This document shows, in pieces, positions 1-9,093 of a DNA stretch of 64,000 nt. The position numbers and the translations under genes were made by a program. The first letter of the stretch is position 1, and every line of letters starts with the position of its first letter. Origin of the DNA: Olsenella sp. SW781 (GTDB taxonomy: Bacteria; Actinomycetota; Coriobacteriia; Coriobacteriales; Atopobiaceae); contig NZ_SJOU01000007.1 of assembly GCF_012027725.1 (NCBI RefSeq), positions 1 through 64,000 of the forward strand, given 5' to 3'. The notes below the pieces were generated by a model, which saw only the letters and a list, made by a program, of their open reading frames with translations, searched no databases and was not told where the DNA came from.

Positions 1-50
1 GTCTCACCCGTCCCCCTTCGTCTCGCCCGCCCTTCGTCTCACCCGTCCCT
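1..50. repeat. Short direct-repeat cluster at window edge
   Basis: The word GTCTC followed by RCCCG and C/T-rich sequence starts at 1, 20 and 36, so about two and a half copies of a 16-19-bp unit are visible. The cluster is cut by the window edge, so its true extent is unknown. A TACAAT -10-like hexamer follows at 55-60, ahead of the HAD gene. Confidence 0.4.
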
Positions 51-95
51 GCGCTACAATGCGGCGTCGGACGAGGCTCAGGCGAGAGGAACCCT

Positions 96-758
96 ATGCA
101 GACGCCCCAGGCGGTCATCTTCGACATGGACGGAACGCTCGTCGACACCGAGCGCGTGAGCCAGACGGCATGGCGGCGCGCGGCGTCCGACCTCGGAATC
201 GAGGTCCCCGAGCGCATCTGGGACGCCTTCGTCGGCTGCAGCATGCCCGACGCCCACGCGATGGTCGACGCCGAGTTCGGCGACCCGGCCCTCACCGACC
301 GGCTCTTCTCGCACCAGCACGAGCTCTACTTCGCCATCCGCGAGCAGAGCCTCGAGCCCTGCGAGGGCGCGCTCGACGCGCTCCGGGCGCTCGCGGAGGC
401 CGGCATGACGCTCGCGCTGGCCACCTCCACCGCCTGCGAGCACGCGCTGCCCCTCATGGACCGCTTTGGGATGACGCCGTTCTTCTCGTCCATGACCTTC
501 GGAGACCAGATCGGGCGCGCCAAGCCGGCGCCCGACATCTACCTCGAGGCCGCCAGCCGGCTTGGCCTCGGCCCCGCCCGCTGCGCCGCCGTGGAGGACT
601 CGGTCAACGGGGCGCTTGCCGCCTGCGCCGCGGGCATGGCCACCTACCTCGTGCCCGAGTGGGCCACCCCCACCCCCGAGGTCGTCGAGCGGTGCGCCGC
701 CGTGCTGGGAAGCCTGCGTGAGCTCCCCGCCGCCGTGCTGGGCCGGGACGCCCGCTAG
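96..758 (+). CDS. HAD-superfamily phosphatase/phosphoglucomutase-like (subfamily IA)
   Basis: A 220-residue cytoplasmic haloacid-dehalogenase hydrolase, most like beta-phosphoglucomutase and small sugar-phosphate phosphatases. Motif I is FDMDGT, with nucleophile Asp10 and acid/base Asp12. The helical cap spans roughly residues 17-85. Motif II is Thr110/Ser111, motif III Lys143 (RAKPAPD), and motif IV the Glu167-Asp168 pair. All catalytic residues are present and the length is normal for the subfamily. The ATG follows GAGAGGAACCCT, an adequate ribosome site. The gene stands alone, convergent with the SPFH gene, so context gives no substrate. Family assignment is firm; the substrate cannot be read from sequence. 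Confidence 0.88.
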   Translation: MQTPQAVIFDMDGTLVDTERVSQTAWRRAASDLGIEVPERIWDAFVGCSMPDAHAMVDAEFGDPALTDRLFSHQHELYFAIREQSLEPCEGALDALRALAEAGMTLALATSTACEHALPLMDRFGMTPFFSSMTFGDQIGRAKPAPDIYLEAASRLGLGPARCAAVEDSVNGALAACAAGMATYLVPEWATPTPEVVERCAAVLGSLRELPAAVLGRDAR

Positions 759-834
759 ACGAGAGAGGTGGGCCCGGAGGCCCCCGAGGGGAACGACCGG
801 AGCCCGCCCGAAGCGGATCGTGTGGGTGCGGGGG

Positions 835-1785
835 CTACTTCTGCGGGGCCGCCGGCGGAACCTTGGAGCCCTCGTTCGCCTGCCCGGCGGCGAGCATCTG
901 CTCGAACATGCCCGCGGTCTGCGTGAAGTCGCTCGGCAGCACCACGGTGGAGCTCTTGCCCGCCTTGGCGAACTCGCCCATCATCTCGGTCCACTGCGTG
1001 AACATGAAGAGCTGGTTGGCCTCGGCGGCGGAGACGCCCGTCTCCTGGATCGTGGCGAGCGAGTCGGAGATGCCGGCGGCGATGGCCTTGCGCTGGTTGG
1101 CGATGCCCTCGCCGGACTTCTCCATGGCCTCGGCCTCGGCCTGCGCCTCGGTCACGCGGCGGATGCGGTCGGCCTCGGCCAGGTCCTGCGCCGCGGCCTT
1201 GGTGCGCTGGGCGGCGTTGATCTGGTTCATCGAGTCCTCGACCTCGGCCGGCAGCGCGATCTTGGTGATGAGCGTGGAGACGAGCGTGAAGCCGTAGGCG
1301 GTCATCTGCTCGGACACGGTGTCGTTGACGTCGCGTGCGATGTCGTCCTTCTTGGCGAAGACCTCGTCGAGCGTGTAGACGGGGATCGACGAGCGCAGGG
1401 CGTCGGTGATGAAGTCGCGCATCTGCGCCACGGGCTGCTGCAGCATGTAGTAGCTCTTGTAGACGCCGGACTGCTGCGGCGTGGCCCCGGTCTCGTAGCT
1501 CACGTGGTACTGCGCGGAGACCTCGAGGCCGATGGTGACGTTGTCCTGCGTCTTGACGTCGATGTTGAAGCCGTTCTTCATCGTGCGCAGGGAGACCGTG
1601 GCGGCCTTGCGGTCAACGAACGGAATCTTGGCGTGGAAGCCCGCGCCCACGATGCGGTGGAACTTGCCCAGGCGCTCGATGATCACGGCGTGCTGCTGCT
1701 TGACCACGTAGAACAGGTTGCCCGTGACCAGCCCCACGATCAAGAACACGACAAGGACGAGAAGAACGAAGCCTAAGAGCTCCAT
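835..1785 (-). CDS. SPFH/band-7 (stomatin-like) membrane protein
   Basis: A 316-residue stomatin/prohibitin-type scaffold. One N-terminal membrane segment (about residues 1-25) is followed by the SPFH domain (GLGKFHRIVGAGFHAKIPF-like start, to about residue 190), an Ala/Glu-rich coiled coil (RIRRVTEAQAEAEAME region), and a C-terminal tail ending in a Pro/Ala-rich stretch. Such proteins oligomerise in the inner membrane and organise membrane microdomains and proteases. I prefer the ATG at 1785 over the GTG two codons upstream because AGGGAG lies about 6 nt before the ATG. There is no NfeD partner next door, which many bacterial SPFH genes have. Confidence 0.9.
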   Translation of the reverse strand: MELLGFVLLVLVVFLIVGLVTGNLFYVVKQQHAVIIERLGKFHRIVGAGFHAKIPFVDRKAATVSLRTMKNGFNIDVKTQDNVTIGLEVSAQYHVSYETGATPQQSGVYKSYYMLQQPVAQMRDFITDALRSSIPVYTLDEVFAKKDDIARDVNDTVSEQMTAYGFTLVSTLITKIALPAEVEDSMNQINAAQRTKAAAQDLAEADRIRRVTEAQAEAEAMEKSGEGIANQRKAIAAGISDSLATIQETGVSAAEANQLFMFTQWTEMMGEFAKAGKSSTVVLPSDFTQTAGMFEQMLAAGQANEGSKVPPAAPQK

Positions 1786-1905
1786 AGTCACTCCCTAGAA
1801 CGACCAACAGGTTCTTCTCAGCATACCCATCTGGCCGGACAACAATATACTGGAAGCTGAGTTTTTACCGTGAGCTGGCATTTCCGCCGGACGGAGGGAG
1901 CACCC

Positions 1906-2973
1906 ATGCCCGCTTTCCGCTTCTCGCGCCGCGACGAGTCCCAGATCGACCCCTTCAACGCGGGCGAGCCCGTCCTGCCCTGGGATGACCCGGGCGCGCT
2001 GGCTGACGAGGGGGACGTCTTCGACGACCGCCCGTACGAGGGGGCGGGCGAGCCGGGGCCCCAGGCGGAGCCCGTCGAGTACGCGCCGCACGGCGAGCCG
2101 GGCGGCCAGCCCCACAAGCGCGAGGACAACTACCGGGCGCCCACCACGCGGGGGCACGACTACGACGCCCCCTCCATCGACGGGCCGCCGGCGGGCGGGC
2201 GCCGGGCGCGCCGGGCGCGACGGCCCGCGGCGGCCGAGCCCGTCAGCGCCCGCGGGGCCTCGGGCTCGAGGCTCGGGAAGCTCATCGCGGCGGTCGTCGC
2301 CGTCCTCATCGCCGTGAACGTGGCGGTGCCCGTCCTCATGCTCGTGGGCGAGTTCGTGGAAAACGTGTCCTCGTCCGCCGGAAGCGCCTTCGACGCCGCC
2401 GAGGACACGTCCTACCCGACCTCCTACGAGAGCGACGAGGCCGACGAGGGCGCCATGGAGCTCGCCGCCTCGGCCGCCCTCTCGGGCGCGCTCGCAGACC
2501 CCGAGTCCGGCGCCCTGCACGACCTCATCGCCGGCTACCTGGACGACAAGCTCCTCTCCGTCGAGGGCTACACCGCCGAGGAGCTGGGGATAGACGCGGA
2601 CGCCTTCGCCGCGTGGGCGATCACCAGCACGTCCTTCTCGACCAGCGGCGCGTACGACCGCGGGGACGGGACGGCCGTCGTGTACGCCGACGTCGTCGCG
2701 CCCAGCGTCAACGACGTCTTCTGGGCCTTCGACGACGCGATCGCGGGATACCTCGTCGAGCAGGACCTCTGGGGCGTCTACGGCGGGGACCAGGCCACTG
2801 ACCTCACCGACGAGCAGCGGGCGCACGTGGGCGACGTCTTTGCGGGCGTGCTCGAGGACGCCGAGGGCATCGAGGCCTTCAGCTCGATCGGCCTCCTGCG
2901 CGAGGGCGACGGGTGGGTCGCCGACGCCGACGGGCTCGCCGACGCCTTCACGAGCATCTACGGCCTCTGGTAG
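1906..2973 (+). CDS. Single-pass membrane protein, unknown function
   Basis: 355 residues that I do not recognise. The N-terminal 120 residues are hydrophilic, low-complexity and rich in Pro, Gly, Asp and Arg, ending in a basic run (RRARRARRPAAAE). One hydrophobic helix follows at about 125-147, then an acidic extracytoplasmic domain of about 200 residues rich in Asp, Glu, Ala and aromatic residues. The basic-then-hydrophobic order predicts a cytoplasmic N-terminus and an exported C-terminal domain. The ATG at 1906 follows CGGAGGGAG; an in-frame ATG 36 nt upstream lacks such a site. A TATACT -10-like hexamer lies at 1846-1851. Confidence 0.75.
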   Translation: MPAFRFSRRDESQIDPFNAGEPVLPWDDPGALADEGDVFDDRPYEGAGEPGPQAEPVEYAPHGEPGGQPHKREDNYRAPTTRGHDYDAPSIDGPPAGGRRARRARRPAAAEPVSARGASGSRLGKLIAAVVAVLIAVNVAVPVLMLVGEFVENVSSSAGSAFDAAEDTSYPTSYESDEADEGAMELAASAALSGALADPESGALHDLIAGYLDDKLLSVEGYTAEELGIDADAFAAWAITSTSFSTSGAYDRGDGTAVVYADVVAPSVNDVFWAFDDAIAGYLVEQDLWGVYGGDQATDLTDEQRAHVGDVFAGVLEDAEGIEAFSSIGLLREGDGWVADADGLADAFTSIYGLW

Positions 2974-3051
2974 GGAGATTCTTTCCGCATGCCGCCTGAC
3001 CTCTGATATCCTCGTGTCGTCCACAACCCCAAGGTCGACGGGAGGAGCCTC

Positions 3052-3963
3052 ATGGCAAAGCCCGAGGAGCCGCCGGCGTATGCCTACGCGTCGCTCGCGG
3101 AGCGCGTTCGCGCGGAATGGAAGACCTATCTCGTGGCGCTGGTGTTCGCGGTCATAGCGAGCGCCATCGGCCAGATCTCGATCCCCCTGGGGCCGGGGAC
3201 GCTCATCCTCTTCCCCATCTTCTACTCGCTCATCATGGGCGTCCTCTCGGGCCCGAGCGTGGCCAAGATCTTCAAGACCCCTCAGGTGAAGGCCGCCTCC
3301 AAGCTCGTGATCGTGGCAATCTGCCCCTTCATCGCCAAGCTCGGCATCAACGCGGGCGCCTCGCTCGACACCGTCATCTCGGCGGGGCCGGCGCTCTTCG
3401 CGCACGCCTTCGGCGACATCCTCACGATCCTCATCGCCGTGCCGGTGGCCCTGGCGCTCGGCCTCAAGCGCGAGACCATCGGCGCCGCGAGCTCGATCAA
3501 CCGCGAGACCAACCTCGCCGTCACCACGGACGTCTACGGCGCGGAGAGCCCGGAGGCCAAGGGCAGCCTCGCCATCTACGTGGTGGGCGGCATGCTCGGC
3601 ACCATCTACTTCGGGCTTCTCGCCAGCCTCGTGGCGGCGTTCGGCCTCTTTGACCCACTCTCCCTCGGCCTTGCCGCCGGCGTGGGCGCGGGCATCATGA
3701 TGGCCGCGGCCACGGGCGTGCTCGGCGCCATCTACCCCGGGCAGGCCGACCAGATCACGGCGCTCGCCTCCGCGAGCCAGACCATCGCCGGCATCGACGG
3801 CGTGTACCTGGCGATGTTCGTCGCGCTGCCGCTCGCCGCCGGGCTCTACAGGACCCTCGAGCCGCGCTTCGCGGCGCTGAGGCACGAGCCCTCCGCGGTC
3901 CTCGCCGAACGCGAGGCGGCCGCGGCGGGCAGGGGCGACGCGGGCGAGAAGGACGGTGAGTAG
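3052..3963 (+). CDS. DUF3100-type multi-pass membrane protein
   Basis: 303 residues with about eight hydrophobic helices beginning near residue 27 and a charged C-terminal tail. It resembles the DUF3100 family, uncharacterised membrane proteins often found beside hydrolases. It is the first gene of a run in which each gene overlaps or nearly touches the next (small membrane protein, amidohydrolase, TauE-like protein), so a transporter or permease-subunit role for the amidohydrolase substrate is plausible. The ATG follows GACGGGAGGAGCCTC. The family call rests on overall pattern and recall; transport function is inferred from context. Confidence 0.72.
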   Translation: MAKPEEPPAYAYASLAERVRAEWKTYLVALVFAVIASAIGQISIPLGPGTLILFPIFYSLIMGVLSGPSVAKIFKTPQVKAASKLVIVAICPFIAKLGINAGASLDTVISAGPALFAHAFGDILTILIAVPVALALGLKRETIGAASSINRETNLAVTTDVYGAESPEAKGSLAIYVVGGMLGTIYFGLLASLVAAFGLFDPLSLGLAAGVGAGIMMAAATGVLGAIYPGQADQITALASASQTIAGIDGVYLAMFVALPLAAGLYRTLEPRFAALRHEPSAVLAEREAAAAGRGDAGEKDGE

Positions 3964-4453
3964 CGTGCGCAGCATCGAATGGGCGTTTCTCTTCGTGGTG
4001 TCCGCGGTGGGCATCGCGCTGGCCAACCTCGTGGGCTTTCAGGTGGGCATCGTGGAGAGCCTGCCGGGGATCCTCATCCTCGTGGCGCTCTCCCTCGCGG
4101 GCATGGCGTGCACCAAGCTCATCCCGCTCAAGCTCCCGATCGTGGCCTATGTCTCGATCCTGGGCCTGCTCGTGGCCGGCCCGTGGAGCCCGGTGCGCGA
4201 CTTTGTGATCGCCTCGGTGGGCGTGATCAACCTCACGGCGCCGCTCGCGCTCGTGGGCGCGTTCGCCGGCATCGGCGTGGCCGACCAGCTCGGCTTCTTC
4301 GCGCGCCAGGGCTGGAAGATGGTCGTCGTGGGCATCGTCTTCATGACGGGCTCCTTCGTCATCACCGCCATCATCTCCCAGCTCCTGCTCACCCTCACCG
4401 GCGCCGGTGGCACGCCCTTCGCACCGTTTCCTCTCAACATCCCCAGGAGGTAA
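3956..4453 (+). CDS. Small multi-pass membrane protein, partner of the DUF3100 gene
   Basis: 165 residues with five or so hydrophobic helices and very little soluble sequence. It starts inside the end of the preceding gene, either at GTG 3956 or GTG 3965; the second allows a better distance from the purine-rich GAGAAGGACG. Overlap with the DUF3100 gene suggests translational coupling and a two-component membrane complex. The stop is followed directly by the Shine-Dalgarno sequence AGGAGG of the amidohydrolase. I do not recognise a named family beyond being the usual small neighbour of such permeases. Confidence 0.7.
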   Translation: MSSVRSIEWAFLFVVSAVGIALANLVGFQVGIVESLPGILILVALSLAGMACTKLIPLKLPIVAYVSILGLLVAGPWSPVRDFVIASVGVINLTAPLALVGAFAGIGVADQLGFFARQGWKMVVVGIVFMTGSFVITAIISQLLLTLTGAGGTPFAPFPLNIPRR

Positions 4454-4455
4454 CC

Positions 4456-5826
4456 ATGCTCGACATCCTCATCACGGACGCGACCGTCCTGCTCCCCCAC
4501 GCCGCCGGCGTGGCCCGCCACCAGACCGTCGGCATCGAGGCGGGGCGCATCGCCCTGCTGCGCGCGGCGGACGCAGAGGCCGACGCCGCCCTCGGGGCCG
4601 CCGAGCGCATCGACGGCCGCGGCAAGCTCGTCATGCCCGGCCTCGTGGACTGCCACACCCACACCGGCCAGCAGCTGCTCAAGGGCCGCGTCCTCGACGA
4701 GCTCCCCATGATCTGGACGCGCATCATGCTGCCCTTCGAGTCCACGCTCACGCCCGAGCTCATGCGCCTCTCGGCCGAGCTCTCCGCGCTCGAGATGATC
4801 AAGTCCGGCACCACCTCGCTTGTGGACGCCGGCAGCTACTTCATGGACGAGGCCGCCTCCGTCTACGAGGCCGCCGGCCTGCGCGCCACGTTCTCCGTCT
4901 CCACGATGGACCAGCCGGGCCTTCCCGCCTCCATCGCCACCACGACCGACGAGGCCGTGGCCGTGGCCGACGCCCTCTACGAGCGCTGGGACGGCGCCGC
5001 GGGCGGCCGCATCCGTGTGGCCTACGCCCTGCGCGCGCTCATGAGCTGCTCCGAGGAGCTCATCCGCCGCACGGCAGAGCACGCCAACGAGCGCGGCGCC
5101 CTCATCCAGGCCCACATGAACGAGTACGCGGCCGAGGTCAACTACACCCTCCAGAGCCAGGGCGTGCGGCCCTTCGAGTACCTCGAGCGCCTGGGCGGCG
5201 TGCTCTCCGAGCGCTTCCTCGGCGCGCACTGCCTCATGCTCTCCGAGGTCGAGAAGAACATCCTCGTCGAGCGCGGCGTCAAGGTCTGCCACTGCCCGTT
5301 CTCCAACTGCGCCAAGGCCACGCCCGAGACCCCGAGCCTGCGCTCCCGCGGCGTCGTCGAGGGCCTCGGCACCGACGGCGCGGCCCACGGCGGGCTCTCC
5401 CTCTGGGCGGAGATGCACCTCTTCCGCTCGATCATGAACGTCACCCACGGCGTGCCCATCGCCGACCCCGCCGTCATGCCCGCCCGCGCGATCGTCAACA
5501 TGGCCACCGAGAACGGCGCCGCCTTCATGGGCACCGAGGGCGCGGGCGCAGTCGAGCTCGGCGCCGTGGCCGACCTCATCACCGTCGACCTGGTGAACCC
5601 GGGCATGTATCCCACCGGCAACGTCGTGAACACCCTCGTGGAGTGCGCGGGCGCGGCAGACGTGCGCGACATGGTCGTGGACGGGCGGCTCGTCATGCGC
5701 GACCGCGAGGTCCTCACGCTCGACGAGGCCGCCATCATGGACCGCGCCGCGGACTACCAGGCCCACCTCGACGAGCTCGCCGACGCCGCCGCGCATGAGG
5801 CCGAGAAGAGCGGGGCGGTCGCGTAG
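4456..5826 (+). CDS. Amidohydrolase, TRZ/ATZ (cytosine/aminotriazine deaminase-like) family
   Basis: 456-residue metal-dependent hydrolase of the cytosine-deaminase/TrzA branch, which deaminates or dechlorinates nitrogen heterocycles. The metal ligands are in their family places: His67-x-His69 (VDCHTHTG), His220 (QAHMNEY), His258 (LGAHCL) and Asp307 (GTDGAAHGG). The small beta domain is formed by both termini, and the length is typical. The ATG follows AGGAGGTAACC. It sits between two membrane-protein genes upstream and a TauE-like gene that starts in its own stop codon, so substrate import and product or anion export are likely linked. The substrate cannot be named; a purine, pterin or S-adenosylhomocysteine-like amine is possible. 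Confidence 0.88.
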   Translation: MLDILITDATVLLPHAAGVARHQTVGIEAGRIALLRAADAEADAALGAAERIDGRGKLVMPGLVDCHTHTGQQLLKGRVLDELPMIWTRIMLPFESTLTPELMRLSAELSALEMIKSGTTSLVDAGSYFMDEAASVYEAAGLRATFSVSTMDQPGLPASIATTTDEAVAVADALYERWDGAAGGRIRVAYALRALMSCSEELIRRTAEHANERGALIQAHMNEYAAEVNYTLQSQGVRPFEYLERLGGVLSERFLGAHCLMLSEVEKNILVERGVKVCHCPFSNCAKATPETPSLRSRGVVEGLGTDGAAHGGLSLWAEMHLFRSIMNVTHGVPIADPAVMPARAIVNMATENGAAFMGTEGAGAVELGAVADLITVDLVNPGMYPTGNVVNTLVECAGAADVRDMVVDGRLVMRDREVLTLDEAAIMDRAADYQAHLDELADAAAHEAEKSGAVA

Positions 5827-6593
5827 TGGGCGCCGGCACGCTCGCGCTCGTCGCGGCCGCCAACGCGCTCGTGGGCGCCTGCGTGGGCCTCACGGGCATC
5901 GCGGGCTTCCTGCTGCCGATGTTCTACGCCGGCTTTCTCGGCCTCGCACCCGTGGAAGGCCTCGCGCTCTCCTTCGCGGCCTTCATCGTCTCCGGCGCCC
6001 TGGGCTGCCCCGCCTACCGCCGCACCGGCGACCTGCCGCTGCGCGCGAGCGCGGGGCTGCTCGCGGGGAGCTTCCTCGGCGCGCTCGCCGGCACGCAGGT
6101 GGGGCTCGTCCTGCCGGCAGACGTGCTGACCGTGATCCTCTACCTCGTGGTGCTGGGCTCGGGGGCCTCCGTCCTTCTCCGCATGCGCGCCGGCGAGAAG
6201 GGCGCGGCCGACGTCGCGCCCATGCCCGGCGCCGGGAGGCTCTTCGTCGTGGGCCTCGTGACCGCCGTGGTCTGCGCCGCCTCCGGCGCGGGCGGGCCCG
6301 TGCTCGTGGTGCCCGTGCTCATGCTCATGGGCGTGGGGCCGCGCACGGCCGTGGGCATGGCGCTGCTCGACTCCGTCGCCATAGCCGTGCCCGCGACCGT
6401 GGGCTACCTCCTCGGGGGCGGCGTCGGGGCCGAGGTGTGGTCGCTTCTGCCCGCGGCGCTGGTGGCGCACGGGGCGGGCGTCCTTCTCGGCAGCTTCAAC
6501 GCGCACAGGATCAACGCCCCCCTGCTCAAGGGCATCGTCGCCGTGGGGTCGATCGCCGTGGCGCTCTTCAAGCTCGCCCAGCTCGCGCTCTAG
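5826..6593 (+). CDS. TauE/SafE-family membrane transporter
   Basis: 255-residue protein with about eight membrane helices in two repeats, matching the sulfite/sulfonate exporter TauE/SafE family. The GTG start uses the last base of the preceding TAG stop (TAGTG), so translation is coupled to the amidohydrolase. Family members move small organic or sulfur anions out of the cell. In this cluster it may export the acidic product of the amidohydrolase, but this is inference from position only. It is the last gene of the run. Confidence 0.85.
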   Translation: MGAGTLALVAAANALVGACVGLTGIAGFLLPMFYAGFLGLAPVEGLALSFAAFIVSGALGCPAYRRTGDLPLRASAGLLAGSFLGALAGTQVGLVLPADVLTVILYLVVLGSGASVLLRMRAGEKGAADVAPMPGAGRLFVVGLVTAVVCAASGAGGPVLVVPVLMLMGVGPRTAVGMALLDSVAIAVPATVGYLLGGGVGAEVWSLLPAALVAHGAGVLLGSFNAHRINAPLLKGIVAVGSIAVALFKLAQLAL

Positions 6594-6672
6594 GCGAGGC
6601 CTCGCTGCCCGGGGCCCGGCTCGCGGCGCGCCCTGCATCAAAATCGAGACGGGCCGCCCGGGACGGCGTACA

Positions 6673-6687
6673 ATGGTCCCGGACCAT
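6673..6687. promoter_or_regulatory. Candidate operator: 15-bp perfect palindrome
   Basis: ATGGTCC-C-GGACCAT is a perfect 7+1+7 inverted repeat. It begins inside the TACAAT -10-like hexamer at 6668-6673 and ends 17 nt before the aldo/keto reductase ATG. A repressor bound here would cover the transcription start. No regulator gene is adjacent. Confidence 0.45.
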
Positions 6688-6704
6688 CGAGGGAGAGGGG
6701 ACCC

Positions 6705-7856
6705 ATGATCGGATCAGAGACCACGCGCGTCGCGCCGTTCCAGGACGCCAGGGGCAAGCTCGGCTTCGGCTGCATGCGCCTGCCCAAGCTCGAGGACGGC
6801 GCCGTCGACATCGTCACGTTCACGCAGATGGTCGACGCCTTCCTCGACGGCGGCCTCAACTACTTCGACACTGCGCGCCCCTACCACTCCGGAGGCTCCG
6901 AGCCGGCGCTCGCGCAGGCGCTCACCTCGCGCCACGACCGCTCCGAGTTCCTGCTCGCGGACAAGCTCTCCCCCAACGGCTTCGAGCGCCGCGAGGACAT
7001 CCGACCGCTCATCGAGGACCAGCTGCGCGCCTGCGGCGTGGACTACTTCGACTTCTACCTCATGCACTCGCAGGGCATGGGCAACTACGAGAAGTACCAG
7101 CGCGAGGGCGCCTACGAGGAGGCCTTCGCCGCGCGCGACGCCGGGCTCGTGCGCCACGTGGGCTTCTCGTTCCACAGCAACGCCGCCTTCCTCGACCGCA
7201 TCCTGACCGACCACCCCGACGTCGAGTTCGTCCAGCTGCAGGTCAACTACCTCGACTGGGAGAGCGGCGTCATCCAGAGCCGCGCGTGCTGCGAGGTCGC
7301 GGCCGCCCACGGCAAGCCCATCATCGTGATGGAGCCCGTCAAGGGCGGCCGGCTCGTCAACCTGCCCGACGAGGCGCGCGAGGCGCTCGCCGCCGCGGGG
7401 CCCGGCTCGCCCGCGAGCTACGCGCTGCGCTTCGCCGCGGGGCTGCCGGGCGTCGAGATGGTCCTCTCCGGCATGGGCACGCCCGAGATGATTGCGGAGA
7501 ACGTGGCGACGTTCTCGCCGCTCAGGCCGCTCTCCCCCGCCGAGCGCGACGCCATCGACCGCGTGACGCAGATCCTGCGCGGCCAGAACGCGATCGAGTG
7601 CACGGCCTGCCGCTACTGCGTGGACGGCTGCCCCAAGAAGATCAACATCCCCGACGTCTTCTCCTGCCTCAACGCCAAGCGCGCCTACGGGGAGAGCTCC
7701 GCCGGCTTCTACTACACGTCGGTCCACACGGGCCACGGCCACGGCCTTGCGTCCGAGTGCGTGGGCTGCGGCGCCTGCGAGCGCGCCTGCCCGCAGCACC
7801 TGCCCATCCGCGAGCTGCTCAAGGAGGTCGCGGCCGAGTTCGAGACCGAGGCCTAG
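6705..7856 (+). CDS. Aldo/keto reductase with C-terminal 2[4Fe-4S] ferredoxin domain
   Basis: 383 residues. The N-terminal 290 form an aldo/keto reductase barrel with the catalytic tetrad Asp55 (NYFDTARPY), Tyr60, Lys87 (LADKLS) and His121 (LMHSQG). The C-terminal 90 hold two clusters of ferredoxin-type cysteines (CTACRYCVDGCPKK and CVGCGACERACPQ). This two-part layout is common in anaerobes and suggests electron exchange with ferredoxin as well as NAD(P)H. The ATG follows GAGGGAGAGGGGACCC. It is a monocistronic gene with its own -10-like hexamer and a palindromic operator candidate. Family is firm, substrate unknown. Confidence 0.92.
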   Translation: MIGSETTRVAPFQDARGKLGFGCMRLPKLEDGAVDIVTFTQMVDAFLDGGLNYFDTARPYHSGGSEPALAQALTSRHDRSEFLLADKLSPNGFERREDIRPLIEDQLRACGVDYFDFYLMHSQGMGNYEKYQREGAYEEAFAARDAGLVRHVGFSFHSNAAFLDRILTDHPDVEFVQLQVNYLDWESGVIQSRACCEVAAAHGKPIIVMEPVKGGRLVNLPDEAREALAAAGPGSPASYALRFAAGLPGVEMVLSGMGTPEMIAENVATFSPLRPLSPAERDAIDRVTQILRGQNAIECTACRYCVDGCPKKINIPDVFSCLNAKRAYGESSAGFYYTSVHTGHGHGLASECVGCGACERACPQHLPIRELLKEVAAEFETEA

Positions 7857-7948
7857 GCGAGCCAGATGGTTTTTCTCGCCACGTGAATACGAGCGACCGT
7901 AGCGGGGAACAAAACACTGTCTGAAAACGACGAGACCCGGGAGGCCCC

Positions 7949-8929
7949 ATGGAAGACACGCACGCCGAGAAGAACCCGGCCCCCGAGCACAACGCTCACT
8001 TCGCGAGCCCCGGCATCTTCGAGGTCGGCCACTCGCCCAACGAGGTCGTCCCCGCCGCGGACGGCCCCGAGCCGATCGAGGGCCGCCTGCGCAAGGCGCC
8101 GCTGCGCGTGCCTGACAACTACGAGGAGTGCAGCGGCTTCACGCTCTTCGGCCGGCGCATCCGGACGCTGCTCTACTCCACCGACGTCGCCGCGATCCGC
8201 AACTCCAACGCGGACGCGATCTTTGCCGTCTACCCGTTCACCGCGCAGCCCGCCATCACGCAGGCGCTGCTCACGGTAGCCGAGGCGCCGCTCTTCGTGG
8301 GCGTGGGCGGCGGCACCACCACGGGCCGGCGCGCCGCGGAGCTCGCCGCGGTCTCGGAGATGCAGGGAGCCGCGGGCGTGGTCCTGAACTCCCCCGCCAC
8401 CCCGGAGATGGTCGCCCAGGTGGCCTCCACCGTGGACATCCCCGTGATCGCCACGATCACGCGCTTCGACAACGAGGCCGCCGAGAAGATCCAGTCCGGC
8501 GCGCGCATCATCAACGTGGCGGCCGGCCGGCGCACAGCCGAGGTCATCGCCGAGCTGCGCGCCGCCTTCCCCGCGCTGCCGATCATCGCCACCGGCGGGC
8601 GCGACGACGAGACCGCCGCGGCCACCATCGCCGCGGGCGCGAACGCGCTCATCTGGGCGCCGCCGAGCGTCGTCGAGCTGCAGCGCGACATGATGATGCG
8701 CTACCGCGAGAAGGCGGAGGCGGCGGCCGAGGCCGCGGGCGAGGAGCGTCCCGTCGCCACCGTGGTCCCCGACATCACCGACATGCCGGTGGCCGACGTG
8801 CCCAACGGCGTGGTGGAGAGCGTGCCTCCCGAGGTCGAGGCCGCCGAGCAGATCGGGGACGAGGACTTCGTGAGCCCGTACCGCGGGCGGCTGCCGCGCC
8901 TGCCGTTCTTCGGTCGGCGCGCCAAGTAG
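7949..8929 (+). CDS. TIM-barrel protein of phosphate-binding-barrel type, function unknown
   Basis: 326 residues. Residues about 60-255 show the alternating strand-helix pattern of a ribulose-phosphate-type barrel: FVGVGGGTTTG, GVVLNSPATP, IPVIATITRF, IINVAAGR, IIATGGRDD and ANALIWAPP look like successive strand ends. The N-terminal 55 residues are hydrophilic. The C-terminal 70 are Ala/Glu-rich and end in a basic stretch (RGRLPRLPFFGRRAK). Similar genes in anaerobes are usually listed as hydrolases or hypothetical proteins. The ATG follows CCCGGGAGGCCCC. I cannot assign a reaction. Confidence 0.68.
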   Translation: MEDTHAEKNPAPEHNAHFASPGIFEVGHSPNEVVPAADGPEPIEGRLRKAPLRVPDNYEECSGFTLFGRRIRTLLYSTDVAAIRNSNADAIFAVYPFTAQPAITQALLTVAEAPLFVGVGGGTTTGRRAAELAAVSEMQGAAGVVLNSPATPEMVAQVASTVDIPVIATITRFDNEAAEKIQSGARIINVAAGRRTAEVIAELRAAFPALPIIATGGRDDETAAATIAAGANALIWAPPSVVELQRDMMMRYREKAEAAAEAAGEERPVATVVPDITDMPVADVPNGVVESVPPEVEAAEQIGDEDFVSPYRGRLPRLPFFGRRAK

Positions 8930-9093
8930 CGGGCGCGCGTCCTTCTCGCCCGCGCCCCTCTCGGCGTGCGTCCCGACGCTGCCAGCCGCTGACTCCCGAC
9001 AATTCCAGACGAAGTTTCAGGTGAGCGGAACCAAATGCGCGCCGAGCGTGCATAATGGACGGGACGCCAACACCACACGAGAGGGGCAGGCAC

